NCBI RefSeq assembly: GCF_001514235.1
Contig: NZ_KQ948945.1
Span: 4,134-68,133, forward strand
DNA length: 64,000 nucleotides
Source of the DNA: Streptomyces caeruleatus
Lineage (GTDB): Bacteria > Actinomycetota > Actinomycetes > Streptomycetales > Streptomycetaceae
Direction: 5' to 3'
The notes under the pieces are model-generated. The model was not told the origin of the DNA, made no database searches, and worked only from the letters and a program-made list of their open reading frames with translations. Made by a program: the position numbers and the translations under genes. Position 1 is the stretch's first letter. Each line of letters opens with the position of its first letter. Positions 1 through 7,971 of the stretch are shown here, piece by piece.

Positions 1-3
1 ACG

Positions 4-741
4 TCAGTCGGGGGTGGCCGTGCGGGTCGCGATGCCGTGGAAATGTACGGTCATCGCCCGCTGCGCCCCCTCCACGTCCCGCGCACGCAGGGCGGTCACG
101 ATGTCCCGGTGCCAACGGGCAGTGAGATCGGGAGACGGGTCGTCGGGACGCCCCCGGGCACCGGAAACACGCCGGAACACCGTCCAGAACGCGGCCAACA
201 ACTGCGGCACGAGATCGTTCCCGAGCGAGGCGTACAGCAGCTCATGGAACTCACGGTCGAGGTCGGGAAAGGACCGCCCCGCCCGCCCCGCCACCTCCAT
301 CCGCGCCACCACCGCGTCCAGCCGGTCCAGCTCCCCCTCCGTCACGCTCGCCGCCACCCGCCGGATCAACCCCTCCTCCAGCACCTCCCGCACCTGAAGG
401 ATCTCGGCGAGCGCCCCGGAGTCGTCGCGCTCGTGCCGGACCAGCGTGCGAAAGGTCAGCCCGTCGATCAGCGGCGTGAGGGAGGCCTGGCCGACATACG
501 TCCCGTAGCCGTGCCGGATCTCCACGATGTCGAGGGCCTGGAGGGCCTTGAGGGCCTCGCGGACGGAGTTGCGGCTGACGCCGAGGTCGTCCATGAGCTC
601 GGCCTCGGTGGGCAGCAGCGCGCCCGCCTGGAGCCTGCGGTCGATGATCAGCTGCATGACCTGGCGCTGGATCCGGCTGTTCCTGGACTCCGGCTCCTCG
701 GACGTACGACTGTTCCTGGGCTGCCCGGGCATGCGGCGCAT
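4..741 (-). CDS. GntR/FadR-family transcriptional regulator (FCD domain), possible NanR-type repressor
   Basis: A 245-residue DNA-binding repressor. An N-terminal GntR winged helix lies at about residues 20-85, with the typical helix SRNSVREALKAL and the wing GYGTYV. It is followed by an all-helical FCD ligand-binding domain (about 105-230), which in this family binds small carboxylic acids. The frame stays open upstream to 885, but that extension is not family-like, so I start at the ATG at 741; the ATG at 732 is equally possible. It is divergent from the ABC importer, aldolase and sialidase cluster, and a palindrome at 829-837 lies between them. FadR-subfamily GntR proteins regulate sialic-acid catabolism in several bacteria, so control of this cluster is a reasonable inference. 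The ligand cannot be read from the sequence. Confidence 0.85.
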   Translation of the reverse strand: MRRMPGQPRNSRTSEEPESRNSRIQRQVMQLIIDRRLQAGALLPTEAELMDDLGVSRNSVREALKALQALDIVEIRHGYGTYVGQASLTPLIDGLTFRTLVRHERDDSGALAEILQVREVLEEGLIRRVAASVTEGELDRLDAVVARMEVAGRAGRSFPDLDREFHELLYASLGNDLVPQLLAAFWTVFRRVSGARGRPDDPSPDLTARWHRDIVTALRARDVEGAQRAMTVHFHGIATRTATPD

Positions 742-828
742 CGTACGCGCACCCGGACGTCCCACGTCCCATGTCCGCGCGATACGGACCTGACAGGGGG
801 TCAACTCACGCCATTTCACAGTGTCATT

Positions 829-837
829 GGTCCGACC
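829..837. promoter_or_regulatory. Candidate GntR operator GGTC-C-GACC
   Basis: A perfect GGTC/GACC dyad with a one-base centre (TTGGTCCGACCT in context) lies between the divergent GntR regulator and the transporter operon. FadR-subfamily operators commonly contain GGT-N-ACC type half-sites. It sits about 30 bp upstream of the candidate -35 at 869, so it would overlap the regulator's own promoter more than the transporter promoter. Confidence 0.4.
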
Positions 838-868
838 TGTGGCAGATGCGCCATTCGTGTGAGATCCC

Positions 869-897
869 TTGACCGCCCCCACCACCCCACCTATGGT
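869..897 (+). promoter_or_regulatory. Candidate promoter of the transporter operon
   Basis: TTGACC (869-874), a 17-bp spacer and TATGGT (892-897) match a housekeeping Streptomyces promoter. The predicted transcript would have a leader of about 85 nt. That leader contains three near-tandem copies of an ATCCCTCG-type 9-mer (about 949-977) just before the ribosome-binding site GGAGG at 979-983. Confidence 0.5.
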
Positions 898-987
898 CGC
901 GCTGACCGGGAGGACGTAGGACGTCGTATCTCCTCACCGGCGCACGACGTATCCCTCGCATCCCTCGTATCCCTCGCTGGAGGACCC

Positions 988-2616
988 GTGCGCGACGTGA
1001 CCCACGACGTGCCGGCGCTGCACCGCCGGTCGTTCCTGAAGTACACCGGCGCGCTGGGCGCGGCCGCCGCCGTCTCCGCGTCGTTGTCGGCCTGTTCGTC
1101 GGGGCCCGAGTCCACGAACGAGACCGGCGGAGGCGGTGGCCGGGACCGGACGCTGACCGCAGTGATCGGCTACGGCAACGACGGGAGCTGGGACCCCACC
1201 CAGACCGCGTCCGCGTTCTGCATGGCCGCCAACAACCACATCTACGAGGGGCTGCTGGACACCGACCCGATCTCCCGGGAGCCGTACGCGGCGCTCGCCA
1301 CCCAGGTACCGGCCGACCCGAACGCCACGACCTGGAAGTTCACGCTGCGGGCGGGCGCGAAGTTCCACGACGGGAAGCCCGTCACCGCCGACGACGTCGT
1401 CTTCGTCTTCGACCGGATCCTCGACCCGAAGACCCAGACCCTGGCCAAGGGGTTCTTCGCGAGCTGGCTGAAGGAAGTGCGGAAGGTCGACGCGCAGAAC
1501 GTCGAGCTGGTGCTGAAGTTCCCCTTCCCGGACGGGCTTTCGCGGCTCACCCTCGCCAAGATCATGCCGAAGCACGTGTTCTCGCAGCCGGGCGCCTGGG
1601 ACGACGCCATCAAGGGCAAGGCGATCGGTTCGGGGCCGTACCGGCAGACCGCGCACCACCCGAAGTCCAACACCACGTTCGAGGCGTTCGCCGACTACAA
1701 CGGCCCGCGCAAGGCCGCCTTCAAGAAGATGAACTGGCTGACGATCGTGGACGCGGCGCCGCGCGTGGCCCGGATCTCCGGGGCGAGCGCGGGAGCGGTG
1801 ATCGCCGACAACATCCCGTACGCCAACATCCAGCAGCTGGAGAGCGGCGGGCTCACCGTCGCGGGCGGTGCCGGGATGAACAACCTGTTCCTGATGTTCA
1901 ACACCAGGCACAAGCCGTTCGACGACGTCCGTGTCCGGCAGGCCCTGCACTACGCCATCGACACCGGCAAGATGATCGAGGTGGCCCTCAAGGGGCACGG
2001 GAAGGCGTCCTCGTCCTTCCTCAACGAGGCCAATCCCAGCTACCGGCGCGCGAAGAACGTCTACGACCACGACCCGGACAAGGCGAAGGCGCTGCTGAAG
2101 GAGGCCGGGGTCAGCGGTCTCGAGATCGAGATCCTGGCCGTGAACGTGAGCTGGATCGTGGACTGTCTGCCGACCATCAAGGCGTCCTGGGACGCCATCG
2201 GGGTCGGGACGACCCTGTCCCCGCAGGAGACCACCGCCGTCTTCACCAAGATGGACCAGAAGCAGGACTACCAGGTCGTCGCCGCCGCCTCGAACCCCAA
2301 CCAGTTCGGCCTCGACGCCGACCTGATCATGCACTACAACTACGGCCCCGAGAACCTGTGGATGCAGTACACGCGCTGGGCCGACGACTCCGTCGCGAGG
2401 GCGCTGTTCAAGGACATGGACCGGGCTACCCGGGAGCCGGACGCCGAGAAGAAGAAGACGATGGTCCAGGACTACATCGACATCGTCGCCGAACAGGCGG
2501 TGCTCTACCCGGTCGTCCACAACGAGCTGATGACCGCCTGGAACCCGAAGCAGCTCAGCGGCATAAGGGCACAGCCGTATCCCGGCATCAACCTCCTCCA
2601 GGCCAAGTGGGCCTAG
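988..2616 (+). CDS. ABC transporter substrate-binding lipoprotein (SBP_bac_5, peptide/opine type)
   Basis: A 542-residue extracytoplasmic binding protein of the dipeptide/oligopeptide/nickel family. The N-terminus has a twin-arginine motif (RRSFLK), a hydrophobic stretch and a lipobox ending LSAC, so it is probably Tat-exported and lipid-anchored. The SBP_bac_5 domain spans roughly residues 90-460, including the family segments TWKFTLRAGAKFHDG and VTADDVVF. The start is GTG 988, chosen because GGAGG lies 4 nt upstream and the export signal begins just after it. It is the first gene of a tight operon with two permease genes and ATPases. The ligand is not visible in the sequence. The downstream aldolase and sialidase suggest N-acetylneuraminate rather than peptides, as in the SatABCD-type sialic-acid importers of this same family. 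Confidence 0.9.
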   Translation: MRDVTHDVPALHRRSFLKYTGALGAAAAVSASLSACSSGPESTNETGGGGGRDRTLTAVIGYGNDGSWDPTQTASAFCMAANNHIYEGLLDTDPISREPYAALATQVPADPNATTWKFTLRAGAKFHDGKPVTADDVVFVFDRILDPKTQTLAKGFFASWLKEVRKVDAQNVELVLKFPFPDGLSRLTLAKIMPKHVFSQPGAWDDAIKGKAIGSGPYRQTAHHPKSNTTFEAFADYNGPRKAAFKKMNWLTIVDAAPRVARISGASAGAVIADNIPYANIQQLESGGLTVAGGAGMNNLFLMFNTRHKPFDDVRVRQALHYAIDTGKMIEVALKGHGKASSSFLNEANPSYRRAKNVYDHDPDKAKALLKEAGVSGLEIEILAVNVSWIVDCLPTIKASWDAIGVGTTLSPQETTAVFTKMDQKQDYQVVAAASNPNQFGLDADLIMHYNYGPENLWMQYTRWADDSVARALFKDMDRATREPDAEKKKTMVQDYIDIVAEQAVLYPVVHNELMTAWNPKQLSGIRAQPYPGINLLQAKWA

Positions 2617-2626
2617 GAGCCTGTCC

Positions 2627-3586
2627 GTGATCGCCGTCGTCAGGCTCCTGGCCCGCCGTGTCGCCCTGCTCGTGCCGCTGATGCTCGGCATCGTGCTGTT
2701 CGTGTTCCTGGTCATGCGCTTCTCGGACGTCGACCCGGCGTCCGCGTTCTTCCAGGGCGCCAACCCCACCCCCCAGCAACTGCACGACTTCCGCGAGGAG
2801 AACGGCCTGCTGGATCCCCTCCCCGTCCGCTACGCCGCCTTCATCGGCGACCTGCTCCACGGCGACATGGGCATCAGCGCCCTGACCCGGGCGCCGGTCG
2901 TCGACCAGGTGATGACCGCGCTGCCGCTCACCCTCCAGCTCACCTTCCTGGGCCTGGGCATCGCGGTCGTCCTGTCGCTGCTGGGCGGCGTGACGGCGGC
3001 CATCTACCGCGACCGTCTGCCCGACCAGATCATCCGGGTCGTGTCACTGACGGGCGTTGCCGCACCCGGCTTCTGGCTGGCGCTGCTGATGATCCAGTAC
3101 CTCGCCGTCGACCTGGGCTGGTTCCCGACCGGCGGCTACATCAACCCGGCGGACTCCGTCACCGGCTGGCTGAAGACCATGACGCTCCCCGCCCTCGCCC
3201 TGTCCCTGCCGGTGGCGGCCCAGCTGACCAGGATCGTGCGGACGGCGGTGGTGGAGGAGCTCGACAAGGACTACGTCCGCACGGCGATCGGCAGCGGCCT
3301 GCCGCCGCGCGTGGTGGTCGGCCGCAACGTGCTGCGCAACGCCCTCATCAACCCGCTGACCGTGCTCGGACTGCGGGTCGGCTATCTGCTGGGCGGCGCG
3401 GTGGTCATCGAGACGATCTTCTCCCTTCCCGGGATGGGGAAGCTGATGATCGACGCGGTGAAGAACGGTGACCCCGCGGTCGTCCAGGGCGTCGTGCTCA
3501 CCACGGCGACCGGCTTCGTCGTCGTCAACCTCGTCATCGACATCCTGTATCTGCTGGTCAACCCGCGCCTGCGGGAGGCGACATGA
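2627..3586 (+). CDS. ABC transporter permease, DppB type
   Basis: A 319-residue inner-membrane permease with about six membrane helices. Residues 6-28 form the first, followed by the long extracytoplasmic loop typical of DppB/OppB. The BPD_transp_1 domain covers about 95-315, with the EAA-like loop around EELDKDYVRTAIGSGLPPR. The start is GTG 2627, 10 bp after the binding-protein stop, with AGGAG overlapping that stop region. The end overlaps the next gene by ATGA. It forms one half of the translocation channel, and its partner is the permease half of the following fusion protein. Confidence 0.93.
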   Translation: MIAVVRLLARRVALLVPLMLGIVLFVFLVMRFSDVDPASAFFQGANPTPQQLHDFREENGLLDPLPVRYAAFIGDLLHGDMGISALTRAPVVDQVMTALPLTLQLTFLGLGIAVVLSLLGGVTAAIYRDRLPDQIIRVVSLTGVAAPGFWLALLMIQYLAVDLGWFPTGGYINPADSVTGWLKTMTLPALALSLPVAAQLTRIVRTAVVEELDKDYVRTAIGSGLPPRVVVGRNVLRNALINPLTVLGLRVGYLLGGAVVIETIFSLPGMGKLMIDAVKNGDPAVVQGVVLTTATGFVVVNLVIDILYLLVNPRLREAT

Positions 3587-5571
3587 CGTTCAACCGGAGG
3601 CGTCTGGCCGACGCCCTGTCCCGGCCCGGCATCCGGCTGCGCGGCTGGCGCCGGCTGCCGCTGCTGTCGAAGGCGGCCGTCTGCTTCCTGACGGTCGTGG
3701 TCCTGCTGGCGCTGTGCGCCCCGCTCCTCGCCCCGCACGACCCGCTGGACCAGCAGCCGCCCGTCGACGGCACCGGGCATCCGTCCGCCGGCCACTGGAT
3801 GGGCCAGGACAGCCTGGGCCGGGACATCCTCAGCCGGCTGATGTACGGCGCCCGCTGGTCGCTGGCGATCGGGCTCGGCGCGACCGGGCTCGCGCTGGTC
3901 GTGGGCGCGCTGATCGGGGCGGTCGCGGCGACCTCCCGCAAGGCGGTCGACGAGACGCTGATGCGCTGCCTGGACGTGGTGATGGCGTTCCCGGGCATCG
4001 CGCTGGCCGCCGTCCTCGTGGCCGTGTTCGGCGGCGGGATCACCGTCCTGATCTGCGCCATCGCCTTCCTGTTCACACCGCCGGTGGCGAGGGTCGTCCG
4101 GGCGAACGTCCTCGACCAGTACGGCGAGGACTACGTCACGGCGGAACGGGTCATCGGCGCCCGGACGCCCCATATCGTGCTGAGGCACGTGGCGATCAAC
4201 TGCGCCGCGCCGGTGCTGGTGTTCTGCACGGTCCAGGTGGCGGAGGCGATCGTCTTCGAGGCGTCGCTGTCCTTCATCGGCGCGGGCGTACGGCCGCCGG
4301 ACCCGTCCTGGGGCAGTGTCATCGCCGACGGCAAGAACATGGTGCTGACCGGCGGCTGGTGGGCGACCGTCTTCCCCGGCCTGCTGATGCTGGTGACGGT
4401 GCTCTCGCTGAACATCCTCTCCGAGGGCGTGTCGGACGCCTGGGCGGCGCCCTCGGCACGCGAGGTCGACGTACGGGACGCCGCGGACCGTCTTGAGGCA
4501 CCGGAGCCGGGCAGCGGAGAGGTACTGCAACTGCCGGGGCTGACGGAGGCGGCGGCGCGGCTGCGGGCCCGGGCACGTCCGTTGCCGCAGGGGCAGCTGC
4601 CGGTGCTCGCGGTGGAGCATCTGGCGATCGGCTTCGAGGGGCGTCATGCCGGCGTGGACATCGTCGACGGCATCAGCTTCGAGGTGCAGCCCGGTGAGGT
4701 GCTGGGGCTGGTCGGCGAGTCGGGCTGCGGGAAGTCGCTGACCGCGCTCGCGGTGATGGGTCTGGAACCGAAGGGCGCCCGGGTGCGCGGCCATGTCCGG
4801 TTCAACCAGCGGCAGTTGGTGGGCGAGCCGATGCGCGTACGCCGCAGGCTGCTGGGCCACGAGATGGCGATGATCTACCAGGACGCCCTGTCGTCCCTGA
4901 ACCCGGCGATGACGATCCGCTCCCAGCTGGGGCAGGTCGTACGCCGTGGAGGCCGCCGTACCCCGCACGAACTCCTGACGATGGTCGGCCTGGACCCCGA
5001 CCGCACCCTGCGCAGCTACCCGCACGAACTCTCCGGCGGCCAGCGCCAGCGCGTCCTCATCGCCATGGCCCTGTCCCGCGACCCGAAGCTGATCGTCGCC
5101 GACGAGCCGACGACCGCGCTGGACGTCACCGTGCAGGCGCAGATCATAGAGCTGCTGCTGAGGCTGCGGGAGGAGCTGGGCTTCGCCCTGATCCTGGTCT
5201 CGCACGACCTCGCGCTGATCGCGGACGTCACCGACCGGGTGGTCGTGATGTACGGCGGGCAGATCGTGGAGACGGGCGTGACCGCGGACCTGGTGGAGTC
5301 CCCGGCGCACCACTACACGCGCGGCCTGCTGGGCAGCGTGCTGTCCCTCGAATCGGCGCAGGAGCGGATGACGCAGATCAAGGGCGTCGTCCCCTCCCCC
5401 GCGGACTTCCCGGCGGGCTGCCGCTTCGCGGACCGCTGCCCGCTGGCGAGCGAGGTGTGCCGCACGACGGCCCCCGTCCTGACCGGCCCGCCGGCCCACA
5501 CGGCGGCCTGCCACCACCCGGCGATCCTGCTGGCGCCGACGGATCGCGAGGAGAGCGGGGTCGTCCAGTGA
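3583..5571 (+). CDS. Fused ABC permease (DppC) and ATPase (DppD)
   Basis: A 662-residue natural fusion. Residues about 1-290 are a DppC-type permease, with an N-terminal TM, a periplasmic loop containing the motif HWMGQDSLGRD, and a transporter domain ending near LNILSEGVSDAW. After a roughly 45-residue linker, residues about 340-650 are a DppD-type ATPase with Walker A GESGCGKS, signature LSGGQRQR, Walker B LIVADEP and switch VSHD, plus the C-terminal oligopeptide-transporter extension with CRFADRCP. The reading frame is continuous and codon use is uniform, so this is a true fusion, not a frameshift artefact. Usually these are two genes. As I recall, a permease-ATPase fusion also occurs in the peptide-family sialic-acid importers of Haemophilus ducreyi and Corynebacterium, which supports the proposed substrate. 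Start ATG 3583 overlaps the upstream stop. Confidence 0.92.
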   Translation: MTFNRRRLADALSRPGIRLRGWRRLPLLSKAAVCFLTVVVLLALCAPLLAPHDPLDQQPPVDGTGHPSAGHWMGQDSLGRDILSRLMYGARWSLAIGLGATGLALVVGALIGAVAATSRKAVDETLMRCLDVVMAFPGIALAAVLVAVFGGGITVLICAIAFLFTPPVARVVRANVLDQYGEDYVTAERVIGARTPHIVLRHVAINCAAPVLVFCTVQVAEAIVFEASLSFIGAGVRPPDPSWGSVIADGKNMVLTGGWWATVFPGLLMLVTVLSLNILSEGVSDAWAAPSAREVDVRDAADRLEAPEPGSGEVLQLPGLTEAAARLRARARPLPQGQLPVLAVEHLAIGFEGRHAGVDIVDGISFEVQPGEVLGLVGESGCGKSLTALAVMGLEPKGARVRGHVRFNQRQLVGEPMRVRRRLLGHEMAMIYQDALSSLNPAMTIRSQLGQVVRRGGRRTPHELLTMVGLDPDRTLRSYPHELSGGQRQRVLIAMALSRDPKLIVADEPTTALDVTVQAQIIELLLRLREELGFALILVSHDLALIADVTDRVVVMYGGQIVETGVTADLVESPAHHYTRGLLGSVLSLESAQERMTQIKGVVPSPADFPAGCRFADRCPLASEVCRTTAPVLTGPPAHTAACHHPAILLAPTDREESGVVQ

Positions 5572-6614
5572 ACGCGAAGACGCAGGGCGGTCCGGTGCAC
5601 TCGCTGGTGCGGCTGTCGGACGCGCACGTCGTGCACAGGGCCCGCAGCGGCGGGCTGTTCACCCGGGACAGGGTGTACGCCCTGACCGGTGCCGATCTCA
5701 CCGTCGCGGCCGGCGAGACGGTGGGCGTGGTCGGCGAGTCCGGGTGCGGCAAGTCGACGCTGGCGAAGGTGCTGGTGGGAGTGCAGCGGCCGACGGCCGG
5801 GACGGTGTCCCTGCGGGGCCGGGACCTGTGGGCGATGAGCCCGGCCGAGCGCAGGACGGCGGTCGGCGCCGGAACCGGGATGATCTTCCAGGACCCGTCG
5901 ACCGCGCTGAACCACCGTCTGACGATCCGGCAGATCCTGCGGGATCCGCTGGACGTGCACACCCGCGGGACGCGAACCCAACGCGAGGAGCGGGTACGGG
6001 AGTTGATGTCCCTGGTCGGCCTGCCCCGGGCCCTCACCGACGCCCTGCCCGGCCAGCTGTCGGGCGGTCAGCGCCAGCGCGTCGCCATCGCCCGGGCGCT
6101 GGCCCTGGACCCGGACCTGGTGGTGGCGGACGAGCCGACGAGCGCGCTGGACGTGTCGGTGCGCGCCCAGATCCTGAACCTCCTCCTCGACCTGAAGGAG
6201 CGGCTGGGGCTGGCCCTGGTGTTCGTCTCGCACGACATCCAGACGGTACGCCGGATGAGCGACCGGGTGATCACGATGTACCTCGGCCGGATCGTCGAGG
6301 AGGCCCCGGCGGGCGGTGTCACCGACGGCTCCCGGCACCCGTACACCCGCGCCCTGTTCTCGGCGACCCCCGGCCTGCTGGACCCGATCGACCCGATCCC
6401 GCTGGTCGGTCCGGTCCCGTCGGCGACCCGGCCGCCGAGCGGGTGCCCCTTCCGGACGCGCTGCTGGAAGGCGGACGAGGTGTGTGCGCGGGAGATGCCG
6501 GACTTCACGGCCGCGTCGAGCCCGGAGCACCGTTTCAGGTGCCACCATCCGGTGGAGGAGGGCGAGGCCACCCGCGACCTCGTACGACAGAGCAACCTTG
6601 CGAAGGAGCCTTGA
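5568..6614 (+). CDS. ABC transporter ATP-binding protein, DppF type
   Basis: A 348-residue second ATPase of the importer. It contains Walker A GESGCGKS (about residue 55), Q-loop IFQDP, signature LSGGQRQR, Walker B LVVADEP, H-switch VSHD and the C-terminal CPFRTRC segment of the oligo/dipeptide subfamily. It would pair with the ATPase half of the preceding fusion protein at the cytoplasmic face. Start GTG 5568 overlaps the preceding stop (GTGA). Its own stop overlaps the ATG of the aldolase gene, so transport and catabolism are translationally coupled. Confidence 0.93.
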   Translation: MNAKTQGGPVHSLVRLSDAHVVHRARSGGLFTRDRVYALTGADLTVAAGETVGVVGESGCGKSTLAKVLVGVQRPTAGTVSLRGRDLWAMSPAERRTAVGAGTGMIFQDPSTALNHRLTIRQILRDPLDVHTRGTRTQREERVRELMSLVGLPRALTDALPGQLSGGQRQRVAIARALALDPDLVVADEPTSALDVSVRAQILNLLLDLKERLGLALVFVSHDIQTVRRMSDRVITMYLGRIVEEAPAGGVTDGSRHPYTRALFSATPGLLDPIDPIPLVGPVPSATRPPSGCPFRTRCWKADEVCAREMPDFTAASSPEHRFRCHHPVEEGEATRDLVRQSNLAKEP

Positions 6615-7549
6615 TGACCATCCCCACCCCGCTCACCGGTGTCGTCCCGCCCGTCTGCACCCCCCTGACACCGGACCGCGAGGTGGACGTCCCGTCCCTG
6701 CTCAGGCTGGTCGACCACCTGGTGCGGGGCGGGGTGCACGGCCTGTTCGTGCTGGGCTCCTCGTCGGAGGCCGCCTATCTGACGGACCGGCAGCGCAGGC
6801 TGGTGGTGGAGTCGGTGACCGGGCACGTGGCCGGTGGGCTGCCCGTCCTGGCCGGTGTGATCGACATGACGACCCCGAGGGTCCTGGACCATGTACGGGA
6901 CGTCACGGAGGCGGGTGCCGACGCCGTGGTGGCGACGGCCCCCTTCTACGCCCGCACCCACCCCGCCGAGATCGCCCGCCACTACCGCCTGATCGCGGCC
7001 GCCTCCCCGGTGCCGGTGGTCGCCTACGACATCCCGTCGGCGGTCCACACCAAGCTCCCCGCCGAGGTCGTCCTCGACCTGGCCGCCGAGGGCGCTCTGG
7101 CGGGCCTGAAGGACTCCAGCGGCGACCTCGCCGGCTTCCGCGAGGTCGTCGTCGGCGCCCGCACCCGTTCTGACGTCAAGGACTTCAGCGTGCTGACCGG
7201 CTCCGAGCTCGTCGTCGACGCGGCACTGGAGGTGGGCGCGGACGGGGCGGTGCCGGGACTGGCCAACGTCGACCCGCACGGCTACGTCCGCCTCGACCGC
7301 CTGTACCGGTCCGGCGACCTGGAGTCGGCCCGGGCCGAACAGGAGCGGCTGTGCGGGCTGTTCGGCATGGTGAGGGTCGGCGATCCCGGCCGGATGGGCG
7401 GCAGCTCGTCGGCGCTGGGCGCGTTCAAGGCGGCGCTGCGTCTGCGCGGGGTCATCGACTGCGCGGCGACGGCGGAGCCCCAGGTGCCGCTGTCGGCGGC
7501 CGAGGTGGAGCGGGTCGGGAAGTACCTCGCGGGGGCCGGGCTGCTGTAA
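6614..7549 (+). CDS. DapA/NanA-family aldolase, probable N-acetylneuraminate lyase
   Basis: A 311-residue (beta/alpha)8 class I aldolase of the dihydrodipicolinate synthase/N-acetylneuraminate lyase superfamily. Visible family elements are the pyruvate-binding loop LGSSSEAA (where DapA usually has GTTGE and NanA GSTGE), the catalytic Tyr in YDIPSA, and the Schiff-base Lys in GLKDSSGDL, which resembles the NanA segment LKQTSGDL. The expected reaction is reversible cleavage of sialic acid to ManNAc and pyruvate. This is inferred from the sialidase and importer context; other 2-keto-acid aldolase activities are possible. The start is ATG 6614 with AAGGAG 5-6 nt upstream, overlapping the ATPase stop. 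NanE, NanK, NagA and NagB are not in the window. Confidence 0.75.
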   Translation: MTIPTPLTGVVPPVCTPLTPDREVDVPSLLRLVDHLVRGGVHGLFVLGSSSEAAYLTDRQRRLVVESVTGHVAGGLPVLAGVIDMTTPRVLDHVRDVTEAGADAVVATAPFYARTHPAEIARHYRLIAAASPVPVVAYDIPSAVHTKLPAEVVLDLAAEGALAGLKDSSGDLAGFREVVVGARTRSDVKDFSVLTGSELVVDAALEVGADGAVPGLANVDPHGYVRLDRLYRSGDLESARAEQERLCGLFGMVRVGDPGRMGGSSSALGAFKAALRLRGVIDCAATAEPQVPLSAAEVERVGKYLAGAGLL

Positions 7550-7620
7550 CCGGCCCGGCCCCCGCGTCCCCCGTTCCCCGTCCCTCCGGTTTCGGCAGCC
7601 GGTACGAGTCGCTGGTCGCC

Positions 7621-7971
7621 GTGCAGCGGCCGTGCGACGAGGTCGCGCCCCAGGAGACGACGCTGGTGCCGCTCGGCGGGAACACCTTCCGGATCCGCTG
7701 GTACCACCCCGACCACGGCCCCGGCTGTCTGACGGCCCTGGCCGAGGGGGCGGGCGCCGGGCTGCTGGAGCCGTGGGACGACTGCGGGCGGACGACCCCG
7801 TTCCGTGTCGAGCCGGCCGGGCCCGACGGAAGCCGGCGGTACTCTCTGCGCGTCGACGGCCGGGGCTGCGTGGCCATCAGGGACGCGGACACCGCCGAGG
7901 GCGCCGAGGCCGTGGTGGTGCCGTGCCGTCCGAAGGACAGTCAGGCCTTCGTCATCCGGTCGGCACCGTGA
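7621..7971 (+). CDS. Lectin-like (possibly beta-trefoil) protein or 5'-truncated remnant
   Basis: A coding-like stretch with strong GC3 that runs without a stop from just after the aldolase stop (7549) to 7971. No convincing start exists: the first in-frame GTG after the aldolase is 7621, but coding-like codon use already begins near 7560, and the only earlier start (GTG 7351) would overlap the aldolase by 199 bp. The protein has spaced Cys and Trp residues (RPCDEV, GPGCLTAL, WDDCGR, GRGCVAI) and repeats of about 40 residues that resemble a ricin-type or related carbohydrate-binding fold. I cannot name the family. It is convergent with the sialidase gene and overlaps its 3' end by 20 bp. It may be a fragment of a carbohydrate-binding module or a gene that lost its 5' part. 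Confidence 0.45.
   Translation: MQRPCDEVAPQETTLVPLGGNTFRIRWYHPDHGPGCLTALAEGAGAGLLEPWDDCGRTTPFRVEPAGPDGSRRYSLRVDGRGCVAIRDADTAEGAEAVVVPCRPKDSQAFVIRSAP

Noticed and set aside
826..840. DasR (dre) site near the sialic-acid locus
   Set aside because: The dyad is GGTC-N1-GACC, whereas dre sites have a two-base TA centre between GGTC and GACC and longer arms. It fits a FadR-type operator better.
934..2769. Long open frame antisense to the binding-protein gene, and similar antisense frames such as 3382-5517, 16890-18527 and 58678-60570
   Set aside because: High GC suppresses stop codons in all frames. These frames have no family-like segments, wrong codon-position bias and low-complexity Arg/Gly/Val composition, while the opposite strand encodes clear proteins.
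7351..7548. Start of the lectin-like frame at GTG 7351
   Set aside because: It would overlap the aldolase by 199 bp, and the translated overlap is Arg/Gly-rich shadow sequence of the aldolase codons.
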